From Desulfuromonas sp. (GTDB taxonomy: Bacteria; Desulfobacterota; Desulfuromonadia; Desulfuromonadales; BM501), in contig NZ_PKUB01000044.1 of NCBI RefSeq assembly GCF_002868845.1, forward strand, positions 1 to 32,040: a DNA stretch of 32,040 nucleotides, in the 5' to 3' direction. Both the position numbers and the translations under genes were made by a program. This document shows, in pieces, positions 1 to 7,828 of this stretch. Position 1 is the first letter of the stretch. The number at the start of each line of letters is the position of its first letter. Below the pieces are notes generated by a model. The model was not told where the DNA came from, made no database searches, and worked only from the letters and a program-made list of their open reading frames with translations.

Positions 1-622
1 CGGGACCCTCCTCCCCCTGACCGGGGACGGTAGCCATGAAGTCTTTCTCGCAGTTGCGGACGAGAACCGCCGGGCCCTCCTGGCAAAGGCCCTTCTTCCT
101 CCCGACAGCGGGGAGACATTCCCCCTGCCGCTGACCCCTTTGCGCCTCGCGAGCCTGGCCGGCAATATGGTGGGACAAGCCTACGGTTGGGGTGAGAGCT
201 TTGCCGACCGGGACTGTTCGGCTACTGTTCGTGACCTCTTTGCCCCCTTCGGGCTTTGGCTGCCGCGCAACTCCTCCAAGCAGGCCATGGAGGGGACGGT
301 GGTTCCCCTGTCCGGCCTGAGCCCCAGTCGGCGCGAGAGGCGCCTGCTCGATGAAGGAGTCCCGTTTCTGACCCTGGTGCGGGTCCCCGGTCACATCATG
401 CTGTACATCGGAGAGCACGAAGACCGGGCCGCCCTGCTGCACACCCTGTGGGGGGTGCGCACACGAAACCTCTGGAACCGTGAAGGTCGCTGGATCGTCG
501 GCAAGACCGCCATTACCACCTTGGAACCCGGCCTGGAGCAGGCCAGCCTCTCCCTCGGGGTGAGCAGCCTGCGCCGCCGCGTCGAAAGCATGAACCTCCT
601 GCTGTCCCCCGGGCGGCCATGA
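1..622 (+). CDS. NlpC/P60-family cell-wall hydrolase, 5' partial
   Basis: The frame is open from base 2, so the start lies outside the window. About 206 residues are visible. The C-terminal half reads as an NlpC/P60 cysteine peptidase domain: a GxxYGWG stretch, then RDCSATVRD with the likely nucleophile Cys, and later VPGHIMLYIG with the likely catalytic His. The 45 or so residues before it resemble the end of a bacterial SH3 domain, as found in SH3-NlpC/P60 proteins. This family cleaves peptide stems in peptidoglycan, usually outside the cytoplasm. A signal peptide, if any, is out of view. The stop overlaps the next start by four bases (ATGA), which points to translational coupling with the thioesterase gene. 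Family assignment is fairly sure; the exact bond cut is not visible. Confidence 0.82.
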   Translation, partial: GTLLPLTGDGSHEVFLAVADENRRALLAKALLPPDSGETFPLPLTPLRLASLAGNMVGQAYGWGESFADRDCSATVRDLFAPFGLWLPRNSSKQAMEGTVVPLSGLSPSRRERRLLDEGVPFLTLVRVPGHIMLYIGEHEDRAALLHTLWGVRTRNLWNREGRWIVGKTAITTLEPGLEQASLSLGVSSLRRRVESMNLLLSPGRP

Positions 623-1404
623 CCGCAAAGGCGCTTTTTGAAAAGACCTACCGCATCCGGGCCTATGAAGTCGATTTCCGCGACCAGGCCCAGCCTCTCA
701 CCCTGCTCAACTTCCTCCAGGACGCCGCCGGGGAACACTCCCTGAGGCTCGGCGTCTCGGTTGCGGAACTGAGGCCGAGGGGTCTGACCTGGGTCCTCTC
801 CCGCTACCACCTGCAGGTCGATCGGTATCCCGGCCGGGGCGAAGAGGTACTCCTCCGGACCTGGCCCGCCCTGCGCGAGCACAAGGGGACGGTGAGGGAT
901 TTCGAAATATTCGACGCAGCAGGGAAGACTCTCCTGAAGGCATCGAGTTCCTGGGTCGTCATCGACCTGGCCACCAAACGACCAGTGCGCCTCGACGACC
1001 ATCTCCCCCCCTACCCCCTCCTTCCCCGCCGGGCCCTGGCCACCGAGTTCCCCATGCCGAAGGCGCTCGGGGAGGCCGAGCAGGAGTTTCCCTTCAGGGT
1101 TCGCATGACCGACCTCGATCTCAACCGCCATGTCAATAATGCGGTCTACGCCGCCTGGGCTTTGGAAGCGGTCCCCGAAACGATACAACGCACCCATGTC
1201 CCGTCAGAACTGCGGATCGCCTATCGCGCCGAGGCATTCTACGGCGACCGGGTACTCTCCCGCCTGCGGTCGGTCGAGAAAGGACCTCCGGCGTTCATCC
1301 ACCAGTTGCTCCGCGAAGCCGACGGCCGCGAACTGACCCGGCTGGAATCTCGATGGACACCATGCCCACCGGGACTTGCCACGACGCACCGCGGGGTTGT
1401 ATAA
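619..1404 (+). CDS. acyl-ACP thioesterase (FatA/FatB-like, double hotdog)
   Basis: A 261-residue protein matching the acyl-[acyl carrier protein] thioesterase family, which releases free fatty acids from acyl-ACP in the cytoplasm. The N-terminal hotdog begins near residue 9 with YRIRAYEVDFRDQAQP and includes the NFLQDAAGEH helix. The second hotdog has the typical DLDLNRHVNNAVYAAW stretch, with D165, D167, N169 and H171 near the expected catalytic residues. Length is normal for bacterial members. The ATG overlaps the stop of the preceding peptidoglycan hydrolase by four bases, so the two are probably translated together. Which chain length it prefers cannot be read from sequence. A role in membrane lipid turnover is an inference from the neighbour. 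Confidence 0.85.
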   Translation: MTAKALFEKTYRIRAYEVDFRDQAQPLTLLNFLQDAAGEHSLRLGVSVAELRPRGLTWVLSRYHLQVDRYPGRGEEVLLRTWPALREHKGTVRDFEIFDAAGKTLLKASSSWVVIDLATKRPVRLDDHLPPYPLLPRRALATEFPMPKALGEAEQEFPFRVRMTDLDLNRHVNNAVYAAWALEAVPETIQRTHVPSELRIAYRAEAFYGDRVLSRLRSVEKGPPAFIHQLLREADGRELTRLESRWTPCPPGLATTHRGVV

Positions 1405-1448
1405 AGGAAGCGTCCGGATTATTCCCGCCCGACCCGAAAGACCGGCCA

Positions 1449-3485
1449 GTGAGCGAGACATTTTTCCATAGAAACGGCATCGAGGAGCTTCGAACCGGCA
1501 CCCCTGGCCCGAGGCGGCAGACCACCGTTGGAATTGGGCCCTGCCTCGTCGTCGACCAGGTTCCGTCCGCCGGAGAGCGGGTGCAGGCACTGATCGCGGA
1601 GTTGAACAGGTCCTTCGGCCTCGATGCCGCCACCTCCCGCCAGCGTCTCCTCGGCCGGGGGCCGGCCCTCCTGGCCCGCGGGGAGCGGGAGAGGCTCGAG
1701 GAGATCGCCGAAGCGCTCGATGAAACCGGCTGGCGTCACTGGCTGATCGAGCCGACCCCGCCCTCCTTCGCCCCGGCGCGGGTTCGTGAACTGCGGATCG
1801 ATGACCAGGAGGTCGTCTTCCGCTGCGACGGGCAGGAGATCCCGCTACAGCGAGGGGACAGGGTGCTGGCGGTCCTCGCCGACCTGTCGGGTCAGATCGT
1901 CGGCCGCAGCCGCAAGCGCGCCGTAGCCAGACAGACTTACCGAGGCACCACTGCCCCCCCTCCCGGCGACGATGGAAAGACCTACCGCGAAGTCCTGCTC
2001 TACAAACCGATCCTCGACCTCTACCTCCTGTCCGAGAAGGGGAAGGTACGAACCGCGATCCGCTTCTTTCCCGGCCGTTTCAAAACCGAGGGTCTGGGGG
2101 AGCGCGCCTCCCTGAGCGGTTCCGGCAACCTCGACCAGCTGGTCCGACTGGCCCGCCAGTACGCCGGATCCTTTTCCCTCAACACCGATTTCGGCCTCGC
2201 CAAACTCCCCGGTTGCCGCCCCCGCAAAGACGCCGACGGCCGGCCCGACCTGCAAGCCAACCTGGCAGCCCTGACCCGCTACGGCTGGCTGCTCGCCGAC
2301 CTGCAGGCCGAAACCCTTCGCAATTCCTCCCCGGAGGACGCCAGCCAGGGGATCGGGCTCGGCCCGGTCCTCCTCGGCGCCGTGGGCCACGGCGAGGCGC
2401 TTGGTTCGGGAAGCCTCGATGAACCGGCCGGATCCGCCGGGGAAAGGGATGCGAAGACCGAAGGGATCGAGGCCCGACCGCCCCTGCCACAGCCGCCGGA
2501 ACGGGGCGACGACAGGGAGTTTCTCTGGAGGAGGCGTACCCTTATGATCGGGGGCGGCGTCCTGGCCTTTATGGCCCTTCAAGGCACGGGAGCGGCCCAG
2601 AGCGTGCTGCCCTTCTTCAAACGCTACGGCCTGCAGTCCGGCGCCGTTCCCGCCCTTCTTTCCACCGCCCTTTTCCTGGCCGCTTTCCACTACCTGAGGC
2701 TCAAGCGCATGGTGGAGAACACCCCCACAAGCAAGGTTCGCTCCCTGGCAATGGGCATGGTCGAGCTCAAGGGCAAGGCGGTGCGCCAGTACGCCCTCGT
2801 CTCCCCCCTCACCCAGATCCCCTGCGTCTTCTACCGCCTTCGCAAATACCGCCGCAATGCAAAGGGACACTGGAACCTGGTGCGCCAGACAGACAGCAGC
2901 CACGTCCCCTTCTTCCTGAAAGACGAAACGGGCCGGGTCTCTATCAGTCCCGCCCGGGCCCGCATCACCCCCCGCCACCGCCGCACCGGAAACCACACCG
3001 GCGACGCCTTCGTTCTGCTCGACGGTCCCCTGGCCGGCCGAAACAGCGAAAAGTACGAGGAGGAGATCATTTTCGAGAACAACGATCTCTACGTTCTCGG
3101 ATTTGCAACCGTGCGGCACGGTGAGCGCAAGTCCCTTCGGCAGAGAACGGCCGAGGCCCTGCGCCGAATCAAACAGGACCCTGCGGCCATGCGTGCCTTC
3201 GACACCGACGGCGACGGGCGCATCGACGCCGGAGAATGGGATGCCGCCCGCCGCGCCATGGAGGAGAAGTCTCTGCGCCAGAGCCTGACCGAGAGGAACG
3301 GGCAAAAAGACCGGGTGGTCATCACCCGGGCCCGGGGGATGGGGCTGCCCTTCATCATCTCCGAAACCGCTTCCGAGACCCGCCTGACACGCAAGTACGG
3401 GCTGCTCATCGGATCGCTCCTTTTAACCGCTCTGGCCGCCGCCGTCTGGGCCAGCATCGCAGTGCTGCGCCATCTCGGGACTTGA
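1449..3485 (+). CDS. GIDE-domain membrane protein with EF-hand
   Basis: A 678-residue protein if it begins at the GTG at 1449. An ATG at 1353 in the same frame overlaps the thioesterase gene and cannot be excluded, as neither start has a convincing ribosome site. The N-terminal 350 residues are charged, soluble-looking and match no family I recognise. Two membrane segments follow (about residues 360-382 and 398-418), then a GIDE-type domain (about 435-620), known from MUL1-like eukaryotic proteins and bacterial relatives. Inside the C-terminal part sits a canonical calcium-binding EF-hand loop, DTDGDGRIDAGEW (about 583-595). A last membrane segment lies near 648-672. LemA follows 38 bases later, the usual partner of bacterial GIDE proteins. 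No RING finger is visible, so ubiquitin ligase activity should not be assumed. Confidence 0.8.
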   Translation: MSETFFHRNGIEELRTGTPGPRRQTTVGIGPCLVVDQVPSAGERVQALIAELNRSFGLDAATSRQRLLGRGPALLARGERERLEEIAEALDETGWRHWLIEPTPPSFAPARVRELRIDDQEVVFRCDGQEIPLQRGDRVLAVLADLSGQIVGRSRKRAVARQTYRGTTAPPPGDDGKTYREVLLYKPILDLYLLSEKGKVRTAIRFFPGRFKTEGLGERASLSGSGNLDQLVRLARQYAGSFSLNTDFGLAKLPGCRPRKDADGRPDLQANLAALTRYGWLLADLQAETLRNSSPEDASQGIGLGPVLLGAVGHGEALGSGSLDEPAGSAGERDAKTEGIEARPPLPQPPERGDDREFLWRRRTLMIGGGVLAFMALQGTGAAQSVLPFFKRYGLQSGAVPALLSTALFLAAFHYLRLKRMVENTPTSKVRSLAMGMVELKGKAVRQYALVSPLTQIPCVFYRLRKYRRNAKGHWNLVRQTDSSHVPFFLKDETGRVSISPARARITPRHRRTGNHTGDAFVLLDGPLAGRNSEKYEEEIIFENNDLYVLGFATVRHGERKSLRQRTAEALRRIKQDPAAMRAFDTDGDGRIDAGEWDAARRAMEEKSLRQSLTERNGQKDRVVITRARGMGLPFIISETASETRLTRKYGLLIGSLLLTALAAAVWASIAVLRHLGT

Positions 3486-3523
3486 AGGCAGGGGCGCAAT
3501 GACACTTTTTTCCAGGAGGTAAC

Positions 3524-4093
3524 ATGATCGGTTGGATTGTGCTTGTCGTCTTGCTGCTCCTTTTGGTCGGAACGGTCCTCTACGCCGTGATGATCTACAA
3601 CGGATTTATCCGCCTCAAGAACAACATCGACCGCGACTGGAGCAACATCGACGTGCTCCTCAAACAGCGCTATGACGAACTGCCCAAGCTCATCAAGGTC
3701 TGCGAAGGATACATGCAGCACGAGCGCCAGACTCTCGAGGCGGTCATCCAGGCCCGCTCCCAGATCAAAAGCGCCGGCAACGACGAGCAAAGGATGCAGG
3801 CCCAGAACATGCTCACCGACACGTTACGCTCCCTCTTCGCGGTCGTGGAGCGCTACCCGGAACTGAAGGCGGACAAGCTCTTCCGCAGCCTCAGCAACCG
3901 CATCTCCGAACTGGAGGACCAGATCGCCGACCGCCGCGAGTTCTACAACGAGTCGGTCAACATCTACAATATCCGCCTCGACCAGTTCCCCGACGTGCTC
4001 ATCGCCCGCTTCTTCACCTTCGCCAGGCGCCCCCTCTGGAAAATCGATCCGGCCCACCGGACCGATGTCGAAGTAAGCTTTGGACAGGGCTAG
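3524..4093 (+). CDS. lemA: LemA family protein
   Basis: A 189-residue LemA protein. It has one N-terminal membrane anchor (about residues 3-24), followed directly by the family signature YNGFIRLKNNIDRDWSNIDVLLKQRYDELPKL and a helical, glutamine-rich body that ends with the conserved YNxxVxxYN-like segment (FYNESVNIYNIRLDQFPD). LemA proteins are inner-membrane proteins with a long helical bundle on the outer face; their biochemical function is still not settled. The start is well supported by an AGGAGG a few bases before the ATG. It follows the GIDE-domain gene with a 38-base gap, so the two are most likely one operon and may form one membrane complex. The last residues before the stop look normal for the family. 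Confidence 0.93.
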   Translation: MIGWIVLVVLLLLLVGTVLYAVMIYNGFIRLKNNIDRDWSNIDVLLKQRYDELPKLIKVCEGYMQHERQTLEAVIQARSQIKSAGNDEQRMQAQNMLTDTLRSLFAVVERYPELKADKLFRSLSNRISELEDQIADRREFYNESVNIYNIRLDQFPDVLIARFFTFARRPLWKIDPAHRTDVEVSFGQG

Positions 4094-4108
4094 GCCCGCC
4101 CCCGGGCC
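4093..4108 (+). terminator. GC-rich hairpin at lemA stop
   Basis: A six-base perfect stem (GGCCCG / CGGGCC) with a CCCC loop begins at the last base of the lemA stop codon. It has no T-run, so it may be a weak or Rho-assisted end, or only a stabilising hairpin. Confidence 0.35.
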
Positions 4109-4263
4109 AGGCCAAAAGACCTCTCAAGCAGGGGTTCACTGCATTCGCCGGATACCTGTCAAAAGACAAAGGCCTCCCCTCTGGGGACAGCCAGGCTTAA
4201 TGGTTCCCGGCGTCACCCGATGTCCGATAGCGACGAACATCACTGCATCAATTGGCTATGAAA

Positions 4264-4291
4264 AAAGGACACTTCGATCGAAGTGTCCTTT
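4264..4291 (-). terminator. palindromic terminator of the DUF1059 gene
   Basis: A perfect 28-base palindrome with centre TTCGATCGAA. Read on the minus strand it ends in six T residues and lies 28 bases past the stop of the DUF1059 gene, so it is a rho-independent terminator in that direction. In the plus direction the tail is only TTT followed by A residues, so it may also slow readthrough from lemA. Confidence 0.85.
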
Positions 4292-4319
4292 AAAAATCGC
4301 CATACAACGGTTCGCGCCT

Positions 4320-4520
4320 TTACGCTGGCGGGTTCCCGTCCTTGAATTCCCTGCGGACATGGTCCCGGAACTCTTCGGTGTTTGCACAACCGTGGACATT
4401 GATGGCGTGCCTGACCACTTCCTCGAGGAGTTCCTCTTCGCTATCGGCGGTGAGGGTCGTGGAATGTTTGCACTTGTCACCACCCGGAAAATCATGGCAT
4501 TCGATATATTTGCTTCCCAT
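4320..4520 (-). CDS. DUF1059 family small protein
   Basis: A 66-residue protein beginning MGSKYIECHDFPG. It has the DUF1059 pattern: a short Cys-containing first strand, an acidic TADSEEELLEEVVRHA helix and a VHG turn near the middle. Function is unknown for the whole family. Two ATG codons lie close together. I chose the second because AAAGGAG sits seven bases before it, while it abuts the first at 4526. A longer frame open to 4631 has no support. The gene stands alone, with its own promoter at 4657-4686 and a strong terminator at 4264-4291, leaving a leader of about 130 bases. Its five His and two or three Cys residues could bind metal, but that is a guess. Confidence 0.78.
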   Translation of the reverse strand: MGSKYIECHDFPGGDKCKHSTTLTADSEEELLEEVVRHAINVHGCANTEEFRDHVRREFKDGNPPA

Positions 4521-4656
4521 GACCATTCTCCTTTCCTGAAGAATTGACCCCGCTGCCGCGAGGTTCGAACCAAGCCTTGCAGCCCTTTTCGTCCCCCGAC
4601 ACCGCCGAAGGAACATCAATTCGAAAAACACCGGACTTCAAGGCTTTCCTGCAACA

Positions 4657-4686
4657 ATTATAGCCCCTTCAACGGTTGTCTGTATA
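4657..4686 (-). promoter_or_regulatory. sigma-70-like promoter for the DUF1059 gene
   Basis: On the minus strand a perfect -10 TATAAT (4657-4662) is preceded by an 18-base spacer and TATACA (4681-4686, four of six to consensus). Predicted transcription starts near 4650, giving a leader of about 130 bases before the ATG at 4520. Confidence 0.6.
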
Positions 4687-4906
4687 GCGTAGCTAATTAT
4701 TTTCCTGAAGGGGGAAAATCGAACTTTAGGTTCTGTTCCCGCCCCGAAGACGTTAAAACACAAAGGTTTTCTGAATCGACACCGAGGGCGTGAAGTCGCC
4801 CCCACTGCAGACGATCGCCAGGCAGGCCCGGGAAAAACCCCGGGGATTCATGGGCGTAAAAAGATTCTTTGACCCGCAGGGTTTCATCAACAAACACGGG
4901 ATGAAA
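4687..4906. other. intergenic stretch with no supported gene
   Basis: No gene is supported in these 220 bases. They hold small hairpins: a seven-base stem ATTTTCC/GGAAAAT near 4698-4718, GGGCG/CGCCC near 4786-4802, and CCCGGG/CCCGGG near 4829-4847. A 66-codon open frame runs on the minus strand (4697-4897) with no ribosome site, just beyond a terminator. It may be chance or the remnant of a gene. Confidence 0.5.
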
Positions 4907-4941
4907 AAAAGCCTCCAGGTCATGATGGCCTGGAGGCTTTT
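4907..4941 (-). terminator. rho-independent terminator of the HELGH protein gene
   Basis: A nine-base GC-rich stem GCCTCCAGG / CCTGGAGGC with a nine-base loop, extended by A:T pairs. On the minus strand it is followed by seven T residues and lies about 80 bases past the stop at 5022. The plus-strand side has four T residues, so weak two-way action is possible. Confidence 0.85.
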
Positions 4942-5021
4942 AGGGTTCAGGATGGGGATGTCCGGCAAATCAGGACCCCCTTTTTGGGAAAGAGGGCTTC
5001 TTTCTCGGCTCTATGATCGAT

Positions 5022-6059
5022 TCAGGAACCGGCGCGTGTCGAAACGGTGAGCACATCCCCGGAATCCGCCTCGTTTTTGACGAGGAAGATCTCTTCTTCG
5101 ATGCGCTGGCCAAGCAGGCTGGCCCGCTCGATCATCTCCTCCCGGCCGAGTCCGGTGGTCACACCCAACAGGGCCACCAGATCGTTGCCGCAGAACGACC
5201 TGGAATCCCGCTCCAGGCGGTCGAGCAGGGTGACCAATTCCACCTTCTCGGTCCAGGCCATCATCACGAGAAGAGCCGCTCCGTAGAGATCCGACTCGAG
5301 AACCATCTGGTTGCCGTTGTGCTGAGCCCAGGAGAAGAGCTGGTCGCGGACCGAAAGATCATCCAGCACCGTCCCGACCTTTCGCAGGGCCATAAAGCGT
5401 TTCAGCAAGGTGGGATCCTCCTGGCCGGCAAAGCCCTTGGCGAGCACTTCGCAGATCCCCTCGATGAACCAGCGGGTATGGACGGAGGCCTCACCGTCGA
5501 GATCGTGAAGCATACAAGGCATGCCGGAGAGAACGTCGTGACCGAGTTCGTGAGGGATGGTGTCGTAGATCAGTTCGGTGAGCCCTTCGGCCGCGTTGGG
5601 GCCGAAAAGGTCTTGGCCCGGCTCCACCAGGGCGAGGCGTACCTCGCCCCACTGGGCTTCCTGGTAACTGGCCTGGAACCTGTAAGAGACGGGAATCCGC
5701 TCCATCTCGATGATATAAAGGAGAACCCCCCGTTCCAGGGTGCGGCCGGAGGCGGCCTCGATATATCGATAGCTGCGCTGTACAACCCCGGCCGTTTCGT
5801 TCAGGCCCCGGGATTCGGGATCGGCCAGGTTGGAGCAGATCTGAAGCGCCCTGCCCCCTCCAAGGTCGAAATCATAGGTGCGCATGCCGGGAATGGCTGC
5901 GGGGTCGATGGTCTGCGCGGGATAAGGGGTTCCGTCCGGAGCGATGGCGATAACCTCCTGGGAAAAAAGAATGGAGGGCGACATCGCGGAAAGAGCCAGA
6001 ACGGGCGAGGCCAGGGTCAGCAGGATCAACAGGGGCAACAGGGGCAACAGCGACTTCAT
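5022..6059 (-). CDS. secreted HELGH metalloprotease-like protein
   Basis: A 345-residue protein starting MKSLLPLLPLL with a clear signal peptide (about residues 1-24), so it should be exported. The core has HELGH at residues 170-174 and, 26 residues after the second His, WFIEGICE with Glu200. That arrangement is typical of gluzincin zinc peptidases (HExxH plus a distant Glu in a WFxEG context). His170, His174 and Glu200 would bind zinc and Glu171 would be the catalytic base. I do not recognise the family beyond this. The start at 6059 has GGAG 12 bases upstream, a little far; an in-frame ATG at 6089 is possible but would put polar residues ahead of the signal peptide. It is a single gene, ending at the terminator at 4907-4941. 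Substrate unknown. Confidence 0.78.
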   Translation of the reverse strand: MKSLLPLLPLLILLTLASPVLALSAMSPSILFSQEVIAIAPDGTPYPAQTIDPAAIPGMRTYDFDLGGGRALQICSNLADPESRGLNETAGVVQRSYRYIEAASGRTLERGVLLYIIEMERIPVSYRFQASYQEAQWGEVRLALVEPGQDLFGPNAAEGLTELIYDTIPHELGHDVLSGMPCMLHDLDGEASVHTRWFIEGICEVLAKGFAGQEDPTLLKRFMALRKVGTVLDDLSVRDQLFSWAQHNGNQMVLESDLYGAALLVMMAWTEKVELVTLLDRLERDSRSFCGNDLVALLGVTTGLGREEMIERASLLGQRIEEEIFLVKNEADSGDVLTVSTRAGS

Positions 6060-6407
6060 GGACAGGGTGTACTCCTTTTTTGAATTCATCCGCCTAGCGG
6101 GACCGATGCATTCAGCCGGAGGTTTGACCCTGGGCCGAATAACACTGCTCCTTTCATATTCAATATACATGCCACCTTTGCCACAGAACCCCCCTCCCCC
6201 CCATTCAAAAGGCCTACCAAAGACCGATCCCCTGCTACTTAAGACGCTGAAATCACCACTCCTTACCCTTTGGGCCGACCGGCCTAAAACTACGCTAAAT
6301 TAACCACTTAAAATGTTTCCGGGAGCTTTTCCATAGACGTCTCTCACCCAACCCCCTGTTCACAGGAGAAAAAACCGGCGCCCCCATATTTTTTTCCGCC
6401 ATATAGC
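6060..6407. other. long divergent intergenic region
   Basis: These 348 bases separate the HELGH protein gene (minus) from the repeat lipoprotein gene (plus). No gene is seen. A homopolymeric C-rich patch lies at about 6188-6202. Upstream of the minus gene there is AT-rich sequence around 6151-6170 that could hold its promoter, but no good -35/-10 pair stands out. Confidence 0.5.
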
Positions 6408-6436
6408 TTGACAAGGACCTTTTCGGGTATTTAATG
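6408..6436 (+). promoter_or_regulatory. strong sigma-70 promoter of the repeat lipoprotein
   Basis: A perfect -35 TTGACA (6408-6413), a 17-base spacer and a -10 TTTAAT (6431-6436, five of six). Transcription should start near 6443, giving a leader of about 104 bases. Confidence 0.8.
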
Positions 6437-6460
6437 GAGACAAGGGGTGAGACCCGATTT

Positions 6461-6489
6461 GCCGGCCCGACCTAGCCCGCTGGGCCGGC
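6461..6489 (+). promoter_or_regulatory. hairpin in the leader of the lipoprotein mRNA
   Basis: A perfect eight-base GC stem GCCGGCCC / GGGCCGGC with a 13-base loop, lying between the predicted transcription start (about 6443) and the ribosome site at about 6535. There is no T-run, so it is more likely a stabilising or regulatory leader element than a terminator. Confidence 0.55.
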
Positions 6490-6546
6490 AGCGCCCGGCA
6501 GTGGCCCTCTCACCCATGACCAATTAACCGCAAGAAGGAGGAAACT

Positions 6547-7752
6547 ATGAAGACCAAGGTGTTCCTCAGCACAATCGCTACCGTAGCGGTTGCCTTGATG
6601 CTGAGTGCCTGCGCCTCGACCGAGCCTCAGATGGCCGGGACCACGACCGGAGCGATGATGGAATCCGGCGCGAGCATGGCTGAAATCCAGGCGCGTGAGG
6701 CAGGGCTTGCCCAACAGCAGGCACTTCTGGCTGCAAAAGAGTCCCAATTGGCGCAGCAGAACATGCAGCTTGAACGCCAGATGGCGGCCCTCTCGGCTGA
6801 GCAGAAAGCCCTGGAAGCCCAGCAGATGTCCTCCATGATGCAGACTCCGGCGGCACCCGCTCTCCAGTTCGCCGGGGGTGAAGCTCTCTTCCCGCCCAAC
6901 GCCGAACTTGGCCATTGTTATGCCCGGCTGTTCATTCCGGCCGAGTACCAGACCGTGACCGAGAAGGTCCTCAAGCACGAGGCGGGAGAGCGGATCGAGA
7001 TCATCCCCGCCCGCTACGAGACGGTCACCGAGAAAGTGCTGGCCCAAGAGGCCTCTCAGAGGCTCGAGGTGATCCCTGCCCAGCATGACTGGGTGGAAGA
7101 GCAGATTCTCGTGCAGCCGGCAAAGACGAAACTGGTGGAAGTTCCCGCCCGCTACGAGACGGTCACAGAGCAGATCATGGTCAAGCCTGCCCAGACTGTT
7201 TGGAAAAAGGGGACCGGCCCCATCCAGCGGATCGACGAGTCGACAGGTGAGATCCTTTGCCTGGTGGAAGAACCTCCTCAGTACCGGACCGTTTCCAAGC
7301 AGGTCCTCAAGTCTCCGGCCACCACCAAGGCGATTGAGACTCCGGCCGTTTACAAGACCGTGAAGAAGCAGATACTGGTCAAGGAACCCACCACCCGGGT
7401 GATCGATATCCCGGCCACGTACAATACCGTCCAGGTGACGAAACTGGTCGAACCGGCCCGCGAAGTGCGGATTCCGGTGGCAGCCCAGTATCAGACGGTG
7501 ACAAAGAAGACGAAGGTGTCCGAAGACCACATGGAGTGGAGAGAGATTCTCTGTGACACCAATACAACCCGCAGCAAGGTCATGGAAATCCAGCGGGCGC
7601 TGCAAAAAGCGGGCTACAACCCTGGTCCTATCGACGGCAACGTCGGTTCCCAGACAATGGCGGCTGTCAATGCCTTCCAGAAGGACAAAAACCTGGCGGT
7701 TGGCAAGTACTTGACCGTGAGTACGGTTAAGGCCCTGGGCGTCTCGCCCTAA
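6547..7752 (+). CDS. lipoprotein with 23-residue repeats and peptidoglycan-binding domain
   Basis: A 401-residue protein. It opens with a signal peptide and lipobox LSAC (Cys22). A Gln/Ala-rich helix (about 42-96) is likely a coiled coil. From residue 131 to about 335 come eight units of a 23-residue repeat with the pattern PAxYxTVxxxxLxxxAxxxxxxI. Unit four carries a 20-residue insert (TGPIQRIDESTGEILCLVEE). Three cysteines, before unit 1, in the insert and after unit 8, could form disulfides. The C-terminus (about 345-400) is a peptidoglycan-binding-like domain (IQRALQKAGYNPGPIDGNVGSQTMAAVNAFQK). So it is probably an outer-membrane or periplasmic lipoprotein that tethers to the wall. The start has AAGGAGG five bases upstream. 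As far as I recall, similar repeats occur in uncharacterised proteins of other proteobacteria. No enzymatic role is visible. Confidence 0.85.
   Translation: MKTKVFLSTIATVAVALMLSACASTEPQMAGTTTGAMMESGASMAEIQAREAGLAQQQALLAAKESQLAQQNMQLERQMAALSAEQKALEAQQMSSMMQTPAAPALQFAGGEALFPPNAELGHCYARLFIPAEYQTVTEKVLKHEAGERIEIIPARYETVTEKVLAQEASQRLEVIPAQHDWVEEQILVQPAKTKLVEVPARYETVTEQIMVKPAQTVWKKGTGPIQRIDESTGEILCLVEEPPQYRTVSKQVLKSPATTKAIETPAVYKTVKKQILVKEPTTRVIDIPATYNTVQVTKLVEPAREVRIPVAAQYQTVTKKTKVSEDHMEWREILCDTNTTRSKVMEIQRALQKAGYNPGPIDGNVGSQTMAAVNAFQKDKNLAVGKYLTVSTVKALGVSP
7006..7166 (+). repeat. direct repeat within the lipoprotein gene
   Basis: An identical 23-base word occurs at 7006-7028 and 7144-7166, exactly 138 bases (two 69-base units) apart. 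It encodes the PARYETVT start of repeat units 2 and 4. It suggests recent duplication or gene conversion between units. Confidence 0.9.
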
Positions 7753-7795
7753 GGGCGGCAGCAGCGATTAGTTGTCACATGAGTTATGAGGAATC

Positions 7796-7825
7796 AGCTC
7801 CGGCTATTGCCGGGGCTATTCTTTT
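7796..7825 (+). terminator. first terminator after the lipoprotein gene
   Basis: A nine-pair stem AGCTCCGGC / GCCGGGGCT (one G:U pair) with a TATT loop, followed by ATTCTTTT. Confidence 0.85.
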
Positions 7826-7828
7826 GCA

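Noticed and set aside
4080-4547. 155-codon plus-strand frame after lemA
   Set aside because: It overlaps the terminator palindrome and is antisense to the DUF1059 gene; no ribosome site or family.
6159-6174. Sigma-54-like TGGCATG-N4-TTGAA on the minus strand
   Set aside because: The essential GC of the -12 element is GA, and no activator site is seen.
6472-7605. 377-codon minus-strand frame over the lipoprotein gene
   Set aside because: It mirrors the repeat coding sequence; the plus strand has promoter, ribosome site, lipobox and terminators.
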